From positions 1 through 7,061 of the forward strand of contig JAEZFR010000452.1 of the NCBI GenBank assembly GCA_023417285.1: 7,061 bases of DNA, read 5' to 3'. This document shows, one piece after another, positions 1 to 6,091 of the stretch; position 1 is the first letter of the stretch; each line of letters begins with the position of its first letter. The notes under the pieces were generated by a model that worked only from the letters and a program-made list of their open reading frames with translations, ran no database searches and had not been told where the DNA came from. The translations under genes and the position numbers were made by a program. Source of the DNA: Bacillota bacterium. Its GTDB lineage: Bacteria > Bacillota > Clostridia > Acetivibrionales > DSM-1351.

Positions 1-1989
1 CATATTAGCAGTATCAATGGATTTATATATACGTTCCCTTGTAATCAAATCAAAATTTATAGTTGAACAACCTGGAATTATGCTATTACCAGTATTTATA
101 AGCTTTCTTATAGTATCCTTGTTATATGAATTATCACCATACAATGCAATGGGAATCATAAAGTTATTTGCATAATTCCCGATAAAATCTATTACAACTA
201 CATATTCCTTTTTAAATATCTTCCTTAAGCCTCTGCCGAGTTGCTGAATAAATACTATTGAGGATTGTGTAGGTCTTAACATAATTATCTGATTAATAGA
301 AGGAATATCAACGCCTTCATTAAATATGTCTACAGTTAAAATATAATCAAGACACTCATCCAGATTATCGTCCTGTTCTAGCCTCAATATTGCTGCTTCC
401 CTTTCCTCTTCACTGCTACTTCCATCTAGCGAAACTGTTTTTAAGCCACGAGCGTTAAATGCCTTAGAAAGCTCACGTGCTTCTTCTACTCTGCTACAGA
501 ATATTAACCCCTTAACTCTTCCATGGTCACAACCATAAAGCTTAGCCTTCTCGATTATTCTTTCAACTCTCTCATCTGAAACTAAAAAATTAAAAGCAGT
601 TTGCTCATTTATTAGCTCACCATTTATTTCAACATCAGTTATTCCATAATAGTGAAACGGACACAGCATATTTTCTTCAAGTGCCCTATTTAAGCGTATT
701 TCATAAGCAATGTTATAATCAAAGGCCTTAAAAACATCAAAGCCATCCATTCTCTCCGGAGTGGCTGACATGCCCAACAAGAATTTAGGTTTAAAATAAT
801 CTAATACCTTTTGATACGTTGATGCCCCGCTCCTATGAACCTCATCAATAACTATGTAATCGAAATGTTCCCTATTAAACCTAGATATAATGTCATCTTT
901 TGAAATGGTCTGTATAGTACTGAAAATATAATTAGCTTCAAAATCCTTTCTACTTCCACTCAAAACTCCCATCCTAACATTTTGTCCCAGTACCCTTTGA
1001 AAGCTTTTCATAGCAGCCCGAGCAATGTTTTCTCTATGGACTATAAATAAGAAACGATTAGGGTTGAATTTTTTGACATCAAATGCTGAGAGATATGTTT
1101 TCCCAGTTCCTGTTGCAGATATTAGCAGTGCTCTGGTCTTGTTTGCATTTCTCATGTTTTCTAAAGAGAGTAATGCCTCAATCTGCATTTTATTAGGCAT
1201 TATTCTGTGAATAGATGAAACTGGATTATTATTTACAGCTTCTGGGTCTGCCATAACATGATAGCTAGATTCATCTTGGTGTATTGCGTCGGTAGTTGTA
1301 CCCTGTTCAACTTTAGAGTAGGTTTGGGGCAAAGGTATTTGGCTACCTACCTCTTCTTCAGGTAATATATCGTTACGGTTTAATAAAGCTCGATTATTTG
1401 CCCTTTCATATATCTTTTCATACTCTTTAATCCATGCCTCATCTACTACTGTAGCATTATTGAAGGTATACATAAACTCATCTATCGTTTCTTTTAGAAG
1501 AGCCCCTTCATCCATAGAAGAAACCTTAATATTCCACTCTTTATTATAACTTAGTGCTTCCTGTGTAAGGTTACTGCTACCTACTATGAGAGTATAATTA
1601 TCATTTTTTCTGAAAATATAGCCTTTAGCATGAAAGTTATTTTCGACTACTATTCTAACCTCTAAATTTGTAAGTTGAATTAGCCTTTTTAAAGCTCTCG
1701 GCTCAGTAAAATTTTGATATTGAGAGGCAATAATTTTTCCCCTAACGCCTTTATCTTCTAACTCTTGAAGAATATTAATTAAAGACGCAACCCCGCTATT
1801 AGTAACAAAGGCTACAGAGAAAAAGAACTCCTCACATTTATTTAGTTCGCTAACAATATTGGTAAGTACTTTTTGTCCCCGTTTACTATTGTTAATAAGT
1901 AATTTGGGCTGATATTCTGCTAGAGAAATTTCTGCACTATCTACAAAGCCAGTGTAGAGACTTCTTGCTAAATCATCCTTAATACTCAT
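1..1989 (-). CDS. HKD (PLD-type) nuclease - SF2 helicase fusion, partial (C-terminus beyond window)
   Basis: Open without interruption for 663 codons from an ATG at 1989 to the window edge. The N-terminal third carries a phospholipase D/HKD nuclease signature: H120-x-K122, then GSSN 137-140 and N149-x-E151-x-N153. A polar linker (about 170-255) leads to an SF2 helicase core: MQ at 268-269, Walker A ATGTGKT 292-298, DEVH box 382-385 followed by RSGA, SAT 408-410, a GLIFCSR motif near 515, motif V ending EGVDIP at 563, and arginine-finger motif QQLGRGLRK 582-590. This order matches the bacterial HKD-nuclease/helicase proteins that usually end in a DUF3427 domain, which would lie outside the window. 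It probably translocates on and cuts nucleic acid in the cytoplasm; a defence role is inferred, not shown. The start is supported by GGAGG at 1997-2001, seven bases upstream, and by a 4-base ATGA overlap with the Nudix gene, implying coupled translation. All visible helicase and HKD motifs look intact. Confidence 0.93.
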   Translation of the reverse strand, partial: MSIKDDLARSLYTGFVDSAEISLAEYQPKLLINNSKRGQKVLTNIVSELNKCEEFFFSVAFVTNSGVASLINILQELEDKGVRGKIIASQYQNFTEPRALKRLIQLTNLEVRIVVENNFHAKGYIFRKNDNYTLIVGSSNLTQEALSYNKEWNIKVSSMDEGALLKETIDEFMYTFNNATVVDEAWIKEYEKIYERANNRALLNRNDILPEEEVGSQIPLPQTYSKVEQGTTTDAIHQDESSYHVMADPEAVNNNPVSSIHRIMPNKMQIEALLSLENMRNANKTRALLISATGTGKTYLSAFDVKKFNPNRFLFIVHRENIARAAMKSFQRVLGQNVRMGVLSGSRKDFEANYIFSTIQTISKDDIISRFNREHFDYIVIDEVHRSGASTYQKVLDYFKPKFLLGMSATPERMDGFDVFKAFDYNIAYEIRLNRALEENMLCPFHYYGITDVEINGELINEQTAFNFLVSDERVERIIEKAKLYGCDHGRVKGLIFCSRVEEARELSKAFNARGLKTVSLDGSSSEEEREAAILRLEQDDNLDECLDYILTVDIFNEGVDIPSINQIIMLRPTQSSIVFIQQLGRGLRKIFKKEYVVVIDFIGNYANNFMIPIALYGDNSYNKDTIRKLINTGNSIIPGCSTINFDLITRERIYKSIDTANM

Positions 1990-2390
1990 GCCATATCCTC
2001 CATTAGCTTATTCACAATTGGAATATCTGCTGCTGCCCAATCAAGTGTAATCAATTCTTTTGGGTTAAGCCATTTATGTGAAATGTGCTCTTTTCTAACA
2101 AAAGCTCTATTTTCTACCTTGCAGATAAAGCTATGCATAGTTATTGAAAAGTCGGGATACTGATGTTGCACTGTGAAGTAAAAATCATCTGCTGTAATAT
2201 TAATGTTTATATCCATTTCTTCAGCTAATTCTCTCATCAAGGCAGTCTCTTTACTTTCACCATTTTCTATCTTTCCACCAGGGAATTCAAATTTGTATGA
2301 GATGTAATCGTATTTTGCCTTGTCTCTTTGCATACATAATATTTCATTATTATTAATTATAATGGCAGCAGTTACTTCTATATTCTTCAT
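1986..2390 (-). CDS. MutT-like Nudix hydrolase
   Basis: A 134-residue cytoplasmic hydrolase expected to cleave a nucleoside diphosphate linked to another moiety, for example a damaged or modified (d)NTP. The Nudix box is complete apart from one position: G39-x5-E45-x7-R53-E54-L55-x-E57-E58, with Asp60 where Gly is usual. The preceding FEFPGG and the C-terminal pattern LDWAAADIPIV are typical of the MutT/CTP-pyrophosphohydrolase branch, so substrates such as 8-oxo-dGTP or modified pyrimidine nucleotides are plausible, but the specificity cannot be read from sequence. I chose the ATG at 2390 because GGAGGT at 2398-2403 sits seven bases before it. An in-frame TTG at 2405 would place the start on that same ribosome-binding site and is unlikely. 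It is the first gene of an operon; its TGA overlaps the ATG of the nuclease-helicase, which suggests the two products are made together and act in one pathway. Confidence 0.93.
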   Translation of the reverse strand: MKNIEVTAAIIINNNEILCMQRDKAKYDYISYKFEFPGGKIENGESKETALMRELAEEMDININITADDFYFTVQHQYPDFSITMHSFICKVENRAFVRKEHISHKWLNPKELITLDWAAADIPIVNKLMEDMA

Positions 2391-2486
2391 CTGTAGTACC
2401 TCCAAGTTGATAGTATTCGTCCGTACATTTTTATTCTTAAAATTGTTATTTTATAAAAACTGTTATTGTCCAAGTTCTACAGGTAT

Positions 2487-2495
2487 ATTTTAGCA
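2487..2495 (-). promoter_or_regulatory. candidate extended -10 for the Nudix/helicase operon
   Basis: On the minus strand TGCTAAAAT forms an extended -10 element about 100 bases before the Nudix start, with no convincing -35 at the right distance. The 3' part of this leader is very AT-rich and also has TATAAA at about 2450, but with TTGGAC only 12 bases before it. The operon must be transcribed from somewhere between 2391 and 2581 or from within fic; this is the best-looking site, and it is weak evidence. Confidence 0.25.
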
Positions 2496-2532
2496 CTTAT
2501 TTTTATGCTTGAGGAAATTTTGTTGTTAATCC

Positions 2533-2561
2533 TTGATATGTTTCCGATATCGGAATACAAT
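2533..2561 (+). promoter_or_regulatory. fic promoter: TTGATA - 17 bp - TACAAT
   Basis: TTGATA at 2533-2538 and TACAAT at 2556-2561 are separated by exactly 17 bases, close to the sigma-A consensus. Transcription would begin near 2568, leaving a leader of only about 14 bases. The start region contains the ribosome-binding site GAGGTGA (2569-2575), six bases before the ATG at 2582. Confidence 0.75.
2542..2555. promoter_or_regulatory. perfect 14-bp palindrome, probable operator in the fic promoter
   Basis: TTCCGATATCGGAA is a perfect palindrome with no loop. It occupies 14 of the 17 spacer bases between the -35 and -10 of the fic promoter and abuts the -10. A dimeric protein bound here would block RNA polymerase. 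The obvious candidate is the Fic protein itself, which has an N-terminal helix-turn-helix. The site is also in the shared region divergent from the Nudix/helicase operon, so it might influence both. Confidence 0.6.
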
Positions 2562-2581
2562 ATACCTTGAGGTGATTTTGC

Positions 2582-3499
2582 ATGGACTTTATAACTGCAA
2601 AGCAAGCAGCAGAAAAATGGGATATATCCGATAGGCAGGTGCGAATCCTCTGTGCTGCTGGAAAAATAAAAGATGCAAGACGGGCAGGACGTGTCTGGTT
2701 GATTCCTGCTGATAGCCCAAAGCCTGAAGATGGTCGGGTAAGCCGATTTAGGAATAATAAGCTTAATGAACTGCTTTCCCAAATTGATGAAAAGAAAGCT
2801 GTCCTTGATACCCTACGCCCTCTGACAGCTGGAGAAGTGGCGCGACTTAAGGATGAATTTTTAGTTGAATTCACATATAACTCAAATGCCATAGAAGGAA
2901 ACACTCTTACTCTTCAGGAAACAGCCATGGTACTTGAAGGTATGACAATTGACCGCAAGCCTCTGAAAGACCACCTTGAGGTTATTGGACACAGGGATGC
3001 TTTTGAGTATATGTTGAAATTGGTCCAGGAAAAGGTTCCTCTCAGCGAACGGGTTATTAAAGAAATCCACAGCCTTGTTTTGAATGACAGGCCTGAGGAC
3101 AGAGGCATTTACCGTAGGATTCCGGTTAGAATCATGGGTGCCAAACATGAGCCCCCGCAGCCATACCTTGTTCCTGTGCAGATGGAGCAGCTTATTACAA
3201 GGCATGAAGAAATGGCAAAAACAATGCATCCTGTGGAACAGGTAGCCTTATTTCACCTACTTTTCGAGGGGATTCATCCGTTTATTGATGGAAACGGCAG
3301 AACAGGCAGGCTACTCCTCAATTTTGAGTTGAACTCAGCGGGTTTTCCTGCAATCAATATTAAATTTGCTGACCGGAAGAAATATTATGACTGTTTTTCT
3401 TCTTATTATCAAACCGGTAGCCATGAGCAAATGGCATTGCTTGTGGGCGGTTATGTTGAGGAGATGCTGGACAGGTATTTGAAGATATTGAAAGGATGA
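2582..3499 (+). CDS. Fic family AMP-transferase with N-terminal helix-turn-helix
   Basis: A 305-residue protein. Residues 4-45 (ITAKQAAEKW...VWLIP) resemble an excisionase/MerR-like helix-turn-helix. A basic linker leads to the Fic N-terminal region with the inhibitory motif S101-N-A-I-E105-G106, the (S/T)xxxE(G/N) pattern of class II Fic proteins in which the inhibitory helix lies in the same chain before the catalytic core. The catalytic loop is canonical: H232-P-F-I-D-G-N-G-R-T-G-R243, with the general-base histidine, the metal-binding Asp236 and the phosphate-binding arginines all present. The segment IPVRIMGAKHEPPQPY is the usual flap. It should transfer AMP from ATP to a hydroxyl on a target protein; the target is unknown. 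No separate antitoxin gene is needed or seen. Start ATG with GAGGTGA six bases upstream. Base composition is higher in GC (45% in a counted 60-base sample) than the helicase (30%), suggesting separate acquisition. Divergent from the Nudix/helicase operon. Confidence 0.95.
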   Translation: MDFITAKQAAEKWDISDRQVRILCAAGKIKDARRAGRVWLIPADSPKPEDGRVSRFRNNKLNELLSQIDEKKAVLDTLRPLTAGEVARLKDEFLVEFTYNSNAIEGNTLTLQETAMVLEGMTIDRKPLKDHLEVIGHRDAFEYMLKLVQEKVPLSERVIKEIHSLVLNDRPEDRGIYRRIPVRIMGAKHEPPQPYLVPVQMEQLITRHEEMAKTMHPVEQVALFHLLFEGIHPFIDGNGRTGRLLLNFELNSAGFPAINIKFADRKKYYDCFSSYYQTGSHEQMALLVGGYVEEMLDRYLKILKG

Positions 3500-3579
3500 G
3501 CGAAGGTGGATTTTATTTACATAAGGCGAATTCTTTCATAATATTTAAATAACATTTACTATTGCAGAAACTATTTAAA

Positions 3580-3608
3580 TTGCTTTTTACATAATGATAA
3601 CTTATAAT
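3580..3608 (+). promoter_or_regulatory. promoter of the GIY-YIG gene: TTGCTT - 17 bp - TATAAT
   Basis: TTGCTT (3580-3585) and a consensus TATAAT (3603-3608) are 17 bases apart in an AT-rich stretch. They lie about 60 bases before the chosen start of the GIY-YIG gene, so that gene need not depend on fic transcription. No terminator was seen between fic and this promoter, so read-through is possible. Confidence 0.65.
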
Positions 3609-3669
3609 TCAAAATTTTTATATAACCAGAGTATTTTATTGCATGAAACATTACATTGGAGGAATAGAT

Positions 3670-4569
3670 ATGGCTTCACGTGGAAAAAGTATAAACCTAT
3701 TTTTGATGGATGCCACCCCAACCGGGCGCATCAAGTGTACTCTTGCTAACTGGACCGGCGTAGCATATAAAATTCCTCGCACTGAGCTGGATAAATGTAA
3801 GGATATTACTATTCTAAAGCAAAGTGGTGTTTACTTCCTTTTTGGCATCTCTGATGAGACAGGTCAGGATGTTGTTTATGTTGGACAGGCAGGCGTGAGA
3901 AAAAATGGTGAGGGAATCCTGCTTCGTTTGAAAGAGCACGTTCAAAATCAAGAAAAAGACTATTGGACTGTAGCTGTAGCATTTGCCACATCAAATAATT
4001 CATTTGGACCGACCGAAATTAGCTATCTTGAAAATCGTTTCTGTAACATGGCTAAAAATGCCGGTAGAAGTGTTGTAAAGAATGATAAAGATCCAAACTC
4101 AGGACATGTCACAGAAGAAAAAGAAAGTGAGCTTGAGGAATTCATTGATTATGCAAGAATTGTAATGGGTGCCTTAGGTCATAAGGTATTTGAGCCTCTT
4201 ACTCAATCAGTCCGTTTAAAATCTGGTGAATATTCTGACGCTACCACCCCAGAAGTAGTTTTTGAGCTCAAACAGGGGAATAGTAATGCCAGAGGGATAC
4301 GAACAAGTGATGGCTTTGTGCTTCTTACAGGTAGTAAGATAAAAATCAAGATAGCACCCTCCTGCCCTAAGCACGCAAAGAAGGCTAGGGAAAATTTTTC
4401 GCTTAAAATAAGCCCTGATGGGATTTTAAAGTCAGATATCCCCTTACGAAGTCCAGCTGAAGCTGCATGCTTTGTGACTGGAACATCGATTAACGCTCGC
4501 GAAGCTTGGAAAACCTCTGATGGCAGGACATTAAATGAGGTAGAAAGTAGTGAACTGAGCGATTCATAA
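3670..4569 (+). CDS. GIY-YIG nuclease family protein with C-terminal DUF4357-like region
   Basis: A 299-residue protein. An N-terminal segment (about 8-50, FLMDATPTGRIKCTLANWTG) precedes a GIY-YIG domain: G53-V-Y55 and, after a turn, Y70-V-G72-Q73, followed by R86 and H90 in the next helix and acidic residues E116/E121 in the helix where the family's metal-binding glutamate is expected. Such domains cut DNA with one metal ion. Residues about 205-290 (DGFVLLTGSKIKIK...AAxFVTGTSINAREAW) match my memory of DUF4357, which often follows GIY-YIG or methyltransferase domains; its function is unknown to me. I chose the ATG at 3670 because GGAGGA (3658-3663) lies six bases before it. An in-frame ATG at 3643 lacks such a site and adds nine residues containing that ribosome-binding site. 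It has its own promoter and is co-oriented with fic. Likely a defence or mobile-DNA nuclease; the target is not visible. Confidence 0.9.
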   Translation: MASRGKSINLFLMDATPTGRIKCTLANWTGVAYKIPRTELDKCKDITILKQSGVYFLFGISDETGQDVVYVGQAGVRKNGEGILLRLKEHVQNQEKDYWTVAVAFATSNNSFGPTEISYLENRFCNMAKNAGRSVVKNDKDPNSGHVTEEKESELEEFIDYARIVMGALGHKVFEPLTQSVRLKSGEYSDATTPEVVFELKQGNSNARGIRTSDGFVLLTGSKIKIKIAPSCPKHAKKARENFSLKISPDGILKSDIPLRSPAEAACFVTGTSINAREAWKTSDGRTLNEVESSELSDS

Positions 4570-4585
4570 TTAAAAGGGCTTCCTG

Positions 4586-4732
4586 TCAATTTAACTTCCT
4601 ATCATTAAATATTCCCTTGGCGGAACTAACTTTAAAACCATTTATGCTCTCACTCTTGTTATCAATACTACATACTCCATATGTAGTAGCTGTCCCAAAA
4701 TATTTACGTGTCTTCTGATTTTGAACGATTAT
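4586..4732 (-). other. unrecognised open stretch, possible gene relic
   Basis: This 48-codon minus-strand stretch is open between stops and has no usable start codon or ribosome-binding site. The translation includes KYFGTATTYGV and ESINGFKVSSAKG, which looks protein-like in composition, but I do not recognise it. It could be the tail of a lost gene or chance. Apart from it I see nothing between the end of the GIY-YIG gene and the terminator at 4788. Confidence 0.18.
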
Positions 4733-4787
4733 TTAAGCTTTAACTAATACCCCTATCTTTTAACGATGACTCTAAATCACAAAAAAT

Positions 4788-4821
4788 AAAGCCATCAATG
4801 AGATAGCTTTTGCATTTTTTT
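4788..4821. terminator. bidirectional terminator
   Basis: AAAGCCATC (4788-4796) and GATAGCTTT (4802-4810) form a 9-bp stem with one G-U pair on the minus-strand transcript and one A-C mismatch on the plus-strand transcript, around a 5-base loop. On the plus strand it is followed by TGCA and seven Ts (4815-4821), and on the minus strand by TTTATTTTTT-like sequence starting in the stem. It can end the GIY-YIG transcript from the left, about 220 bases after its stop, and the broken coiled-coil gene from the right. Confidence 0.65.
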
Positions 4822-4828
4822 AGTCACT

Positions 4829-5076
4829 CTATTTTACTTTTAATAATTTCACTTCATGTAAATCTAGAGTTTCCTTTATATCTTTAGTGTCGTTTTTAAT
4901 TTTCTGCTGTTCTTCATATAACTGCTTATATCCATCCAAGAGAGAATCAAATTTAACACCATGTTTATTTTCAATCTTTGTCACTTGGTTACCTATTGTT
5001 TTGACTTAACTTTTTAGGTCTTTTATATCTGAATCCATACTATTTAGCTTTTCAAGAATCAGTTTTGAAGTTCCAT
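4829..5076 (-). pseudogene. broken small coiled-coil protein gene
   Basis: A strong ribosome-binding site (GGAGGG, 5084-5089) sits seven bases before an ATG at 5076, but that frame stops after five codons. Shifting one base gives a long heptad-rich reading: LILEKLNSMDSDIKDLK, then a TAA at 5006-5008, then VTKIENKHGVKFDSLLDGYK, YEEQQKIKND and TLDLHEVKLLKVK up to the TAG at 4829. Restoring a single base near the start and one sense codon at the TAA would give a protein of about 82 residues, almost entirely coiled coil. Two independent lesions argue for a true pseudogene and against a sequencing error. Short coiled-coil proteins of this type are frequent in clostridial prophages and mobile elements; no specific function is known to me. 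A TATAAT-like sequence lies near 5100 on the minus strand, and the terminator at 4788 follows the stop by a few bases. Confidence 0.7.
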
Positions 5077-5183
5077 AGTGCGTCCCTCCGAAAACATTAT
5101 ATTATCAATGAAAAATTGTATCTATATAAATTACTTCACAGCTATCAAATCAGCAATATTACTTATTGCTTTCGTGCGTTTTG

Positions 5184-5354
5184 TCAAACAAATGCATATC
5201 TAATATAATCCAGTCCGTAAGGCTTTCCATTTGAATAATCATTCCACGATAAATGATTATTGACTATATGTGTGCAGGGGGGGTGTGTATTGAAGCCCCC
5301 ACTGTTACGTATGTAAACTTTGTCGTGAATAAACAGAACACTAATACAGAGAAT
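5184..5354 (-). pseudogene. unrecognised protein relic, C-terminal fragment
   Basis: A 56-codon minus-strand stretch, open between a TAA and a TGA, with no ATG start. It reads like genuine protein: YIRNSGGFNTHPPC followed by LSWNDYSNGKPYGLDYIRY. Six more codons after the TGA (QNARKQ) reach a second stop at 5163-5165, so the TGA may itself be a nonsense change. I do not recognise the family. The opposite strand also has a 45-codon open stretch here (from 5252), with no ribosome-binding site and less protein-like content. Likely decayed coding sequence; chance cannot be excluded. Confidence 0.3.
5234..5261. repeat. perfect 10-bp inverted repeat
   Basis: AATAATCATT (5234-5243) and AATGATTATT (5252-5261) are exact inverted copies separated by eight bases. 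There is no T-run on either side, so this is not an ordinary terminator. It lies inside the possible protein relic at 5184-5354 and could be an operator, a recombination-related site or chance in AT-rich DNA. Confidence 0.45.
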
Positions 5355-5421
5355 TTATTGTCTATTTTCTTCAATGCCATAATGCTTTAGTATACATAAC
5401 GACTGTTGTAAGAAATGGGAT

Positions 5422-5477
5422 ATTATTGATATTATTGATATTACTGATATTAATTGATATTAATTGATATTGTTGAT
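5422..5477. repeat. short tandem repeat, six 9-10-base units
   Basis: Consecutive units read ATTATTGAT twice, ATTACTGAT, ATTAATTGAT twice, then ATTGTTGAT, covering 56 bases with no gaps. Units of 9 and 10 bases are mixed, so the array is not maintained in a reading frame. It ends 19 bases beyond the stop of the TspO-like gene. It may be a slippage-prone microsatellite; binding sites for a protein are also possible. No replication or partition gene is nearby to suggest iterons. Confidence 0.8.
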
Positions 5478-5495
5478 TGAAAGAATCTTAAAATA

Positions 5496-5957
5496 CTATT
5501 TGTTCAGCTTCATAAGACGGTAAAAGTATGACATCTCGTATAGTATCCATAAAAAGTATGCTATTACCAGTATTGCAAAGACAAGGTTGGTTTGCAGTAA
5601 AAAGAATGCCAATACCGGCAGGATAGCAGGGAATATGAGCATGGCATAGAAAAACACTTTTAGATTTTTTGTTTTTTCGAGTAATAAAGGGGATAAGCCC
5701 AACAGCAGGATAACAACAACTGTCAGGACTATGGGAATAATATTGTTGTTTTCAATAACATTGTATAAAATAAAGCCAAACATCAGATAGACAATAACAC
5801 CTAAATAACGCATTATTCTCGACAGTAATGCGTTATCCGGGTGATTCAGGCTGTCAAACCATTCCTGATAATCCTTGGTCTGAGATTTACCGGCAATGAA
5901 AATTGATATCAGGCAACAACCCAATGTGCATAAAAATACTATTACGTTAAAACCCAT
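5496..5957 (-). CDS. TspO/MBR-like integral membrane protein
   Basis: A 153-residue hydrophobic protein with five predicted membrane helices at about 3-22, 50-68, 72-93, 100-121 and 124-145. The first loop has W33-x-x-S-L37-x-x-P40, and the last helix carries W137-x-x-Y140 and Y144-x-Y-R-L, leading to LN at the end. This five-helix layout, length and aromatic spacing match TspO/MBR (translocator or tryptophan-rich sensory) proteins, which bind porphyrins and cholesterol-like ligands in other organisms. This copy has fewer tryptophans than is typical, so the assignment is to the family only. I prefer the ATG at 5957, with GGGG six bases upstream. An in-frame GTG at 5969 overlaps that ribosome-binding site. 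No operon partner is adjacent: the next genes on both sides are separated by hundreds of bases. No clear terminator was seen directly after the stop. A possible TTGACG...TAAAAT pair upstream has an over-long 20-base spacer. Confidence 0.75.
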   Translation of the reverse strand: MGFNVIVFLCTLGCCLISIFIAGKSQTKDYQEWFDSLNHPDNALLSRIMRYLGVIVYLMFGFILYNVIENNNIIPIVLTVVVILLLGLSPLLLEKTKNLKVFFYAMLIFPAILPVLAFFLLQTNLVFAILVIAYFLWILYEMSYFYRLMKLNK

Positions 5958-6091
5958 AATGCACCCCACAAAATATAAATTTTACGCGCTTTGCACTCAT
6001 ACTCCGTCAAACTCAGATAAGAAAAATATAGCACTCTGCCATCATATCACATTTTCTCTTCAAAATTCCATAAAAAAATAAAGTCCGCACT

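Noticed and set aside
1025..1210. Plus-strand small protein opposite the helicase.
   Set aside because: It lies within the conserved Walker A region of the helicase on the other strand and has no ribosome-binding site.
2391..2405. Nudix start at the in-frame TTG at 2405.
   Set aside because: It coincides with the GGAGGT that is correctly spaced for the ATG at 2390.
3643..3669. GIY-YIG gene start at the upstream ATG at 3643.
   Set aside because: The added residues are encoded by the ribosome-binding site of the ATG at 3670, and no such site precedes 3643.
5275..5310. G-run and C-run hairpin (GGGGG...CCCCC).
   Set aside because: The stem is only five to six pairs with an 11-12-base loop and no T-run; likely incidental to the relic sequence there.
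5252..5390. Plus-strand 45-codon open stretch beginning with ATG at 5252.
   Set aside because: No ribosome-binding site, a run of seven Gs within it, and the opposite strand is more protein-like; not annotated as a gene.
5422..5477. CRISPR array or replication iterons.
   Set aside because: Units are 9-10 bases with no spacers, and no cas or replication gene is in the window.
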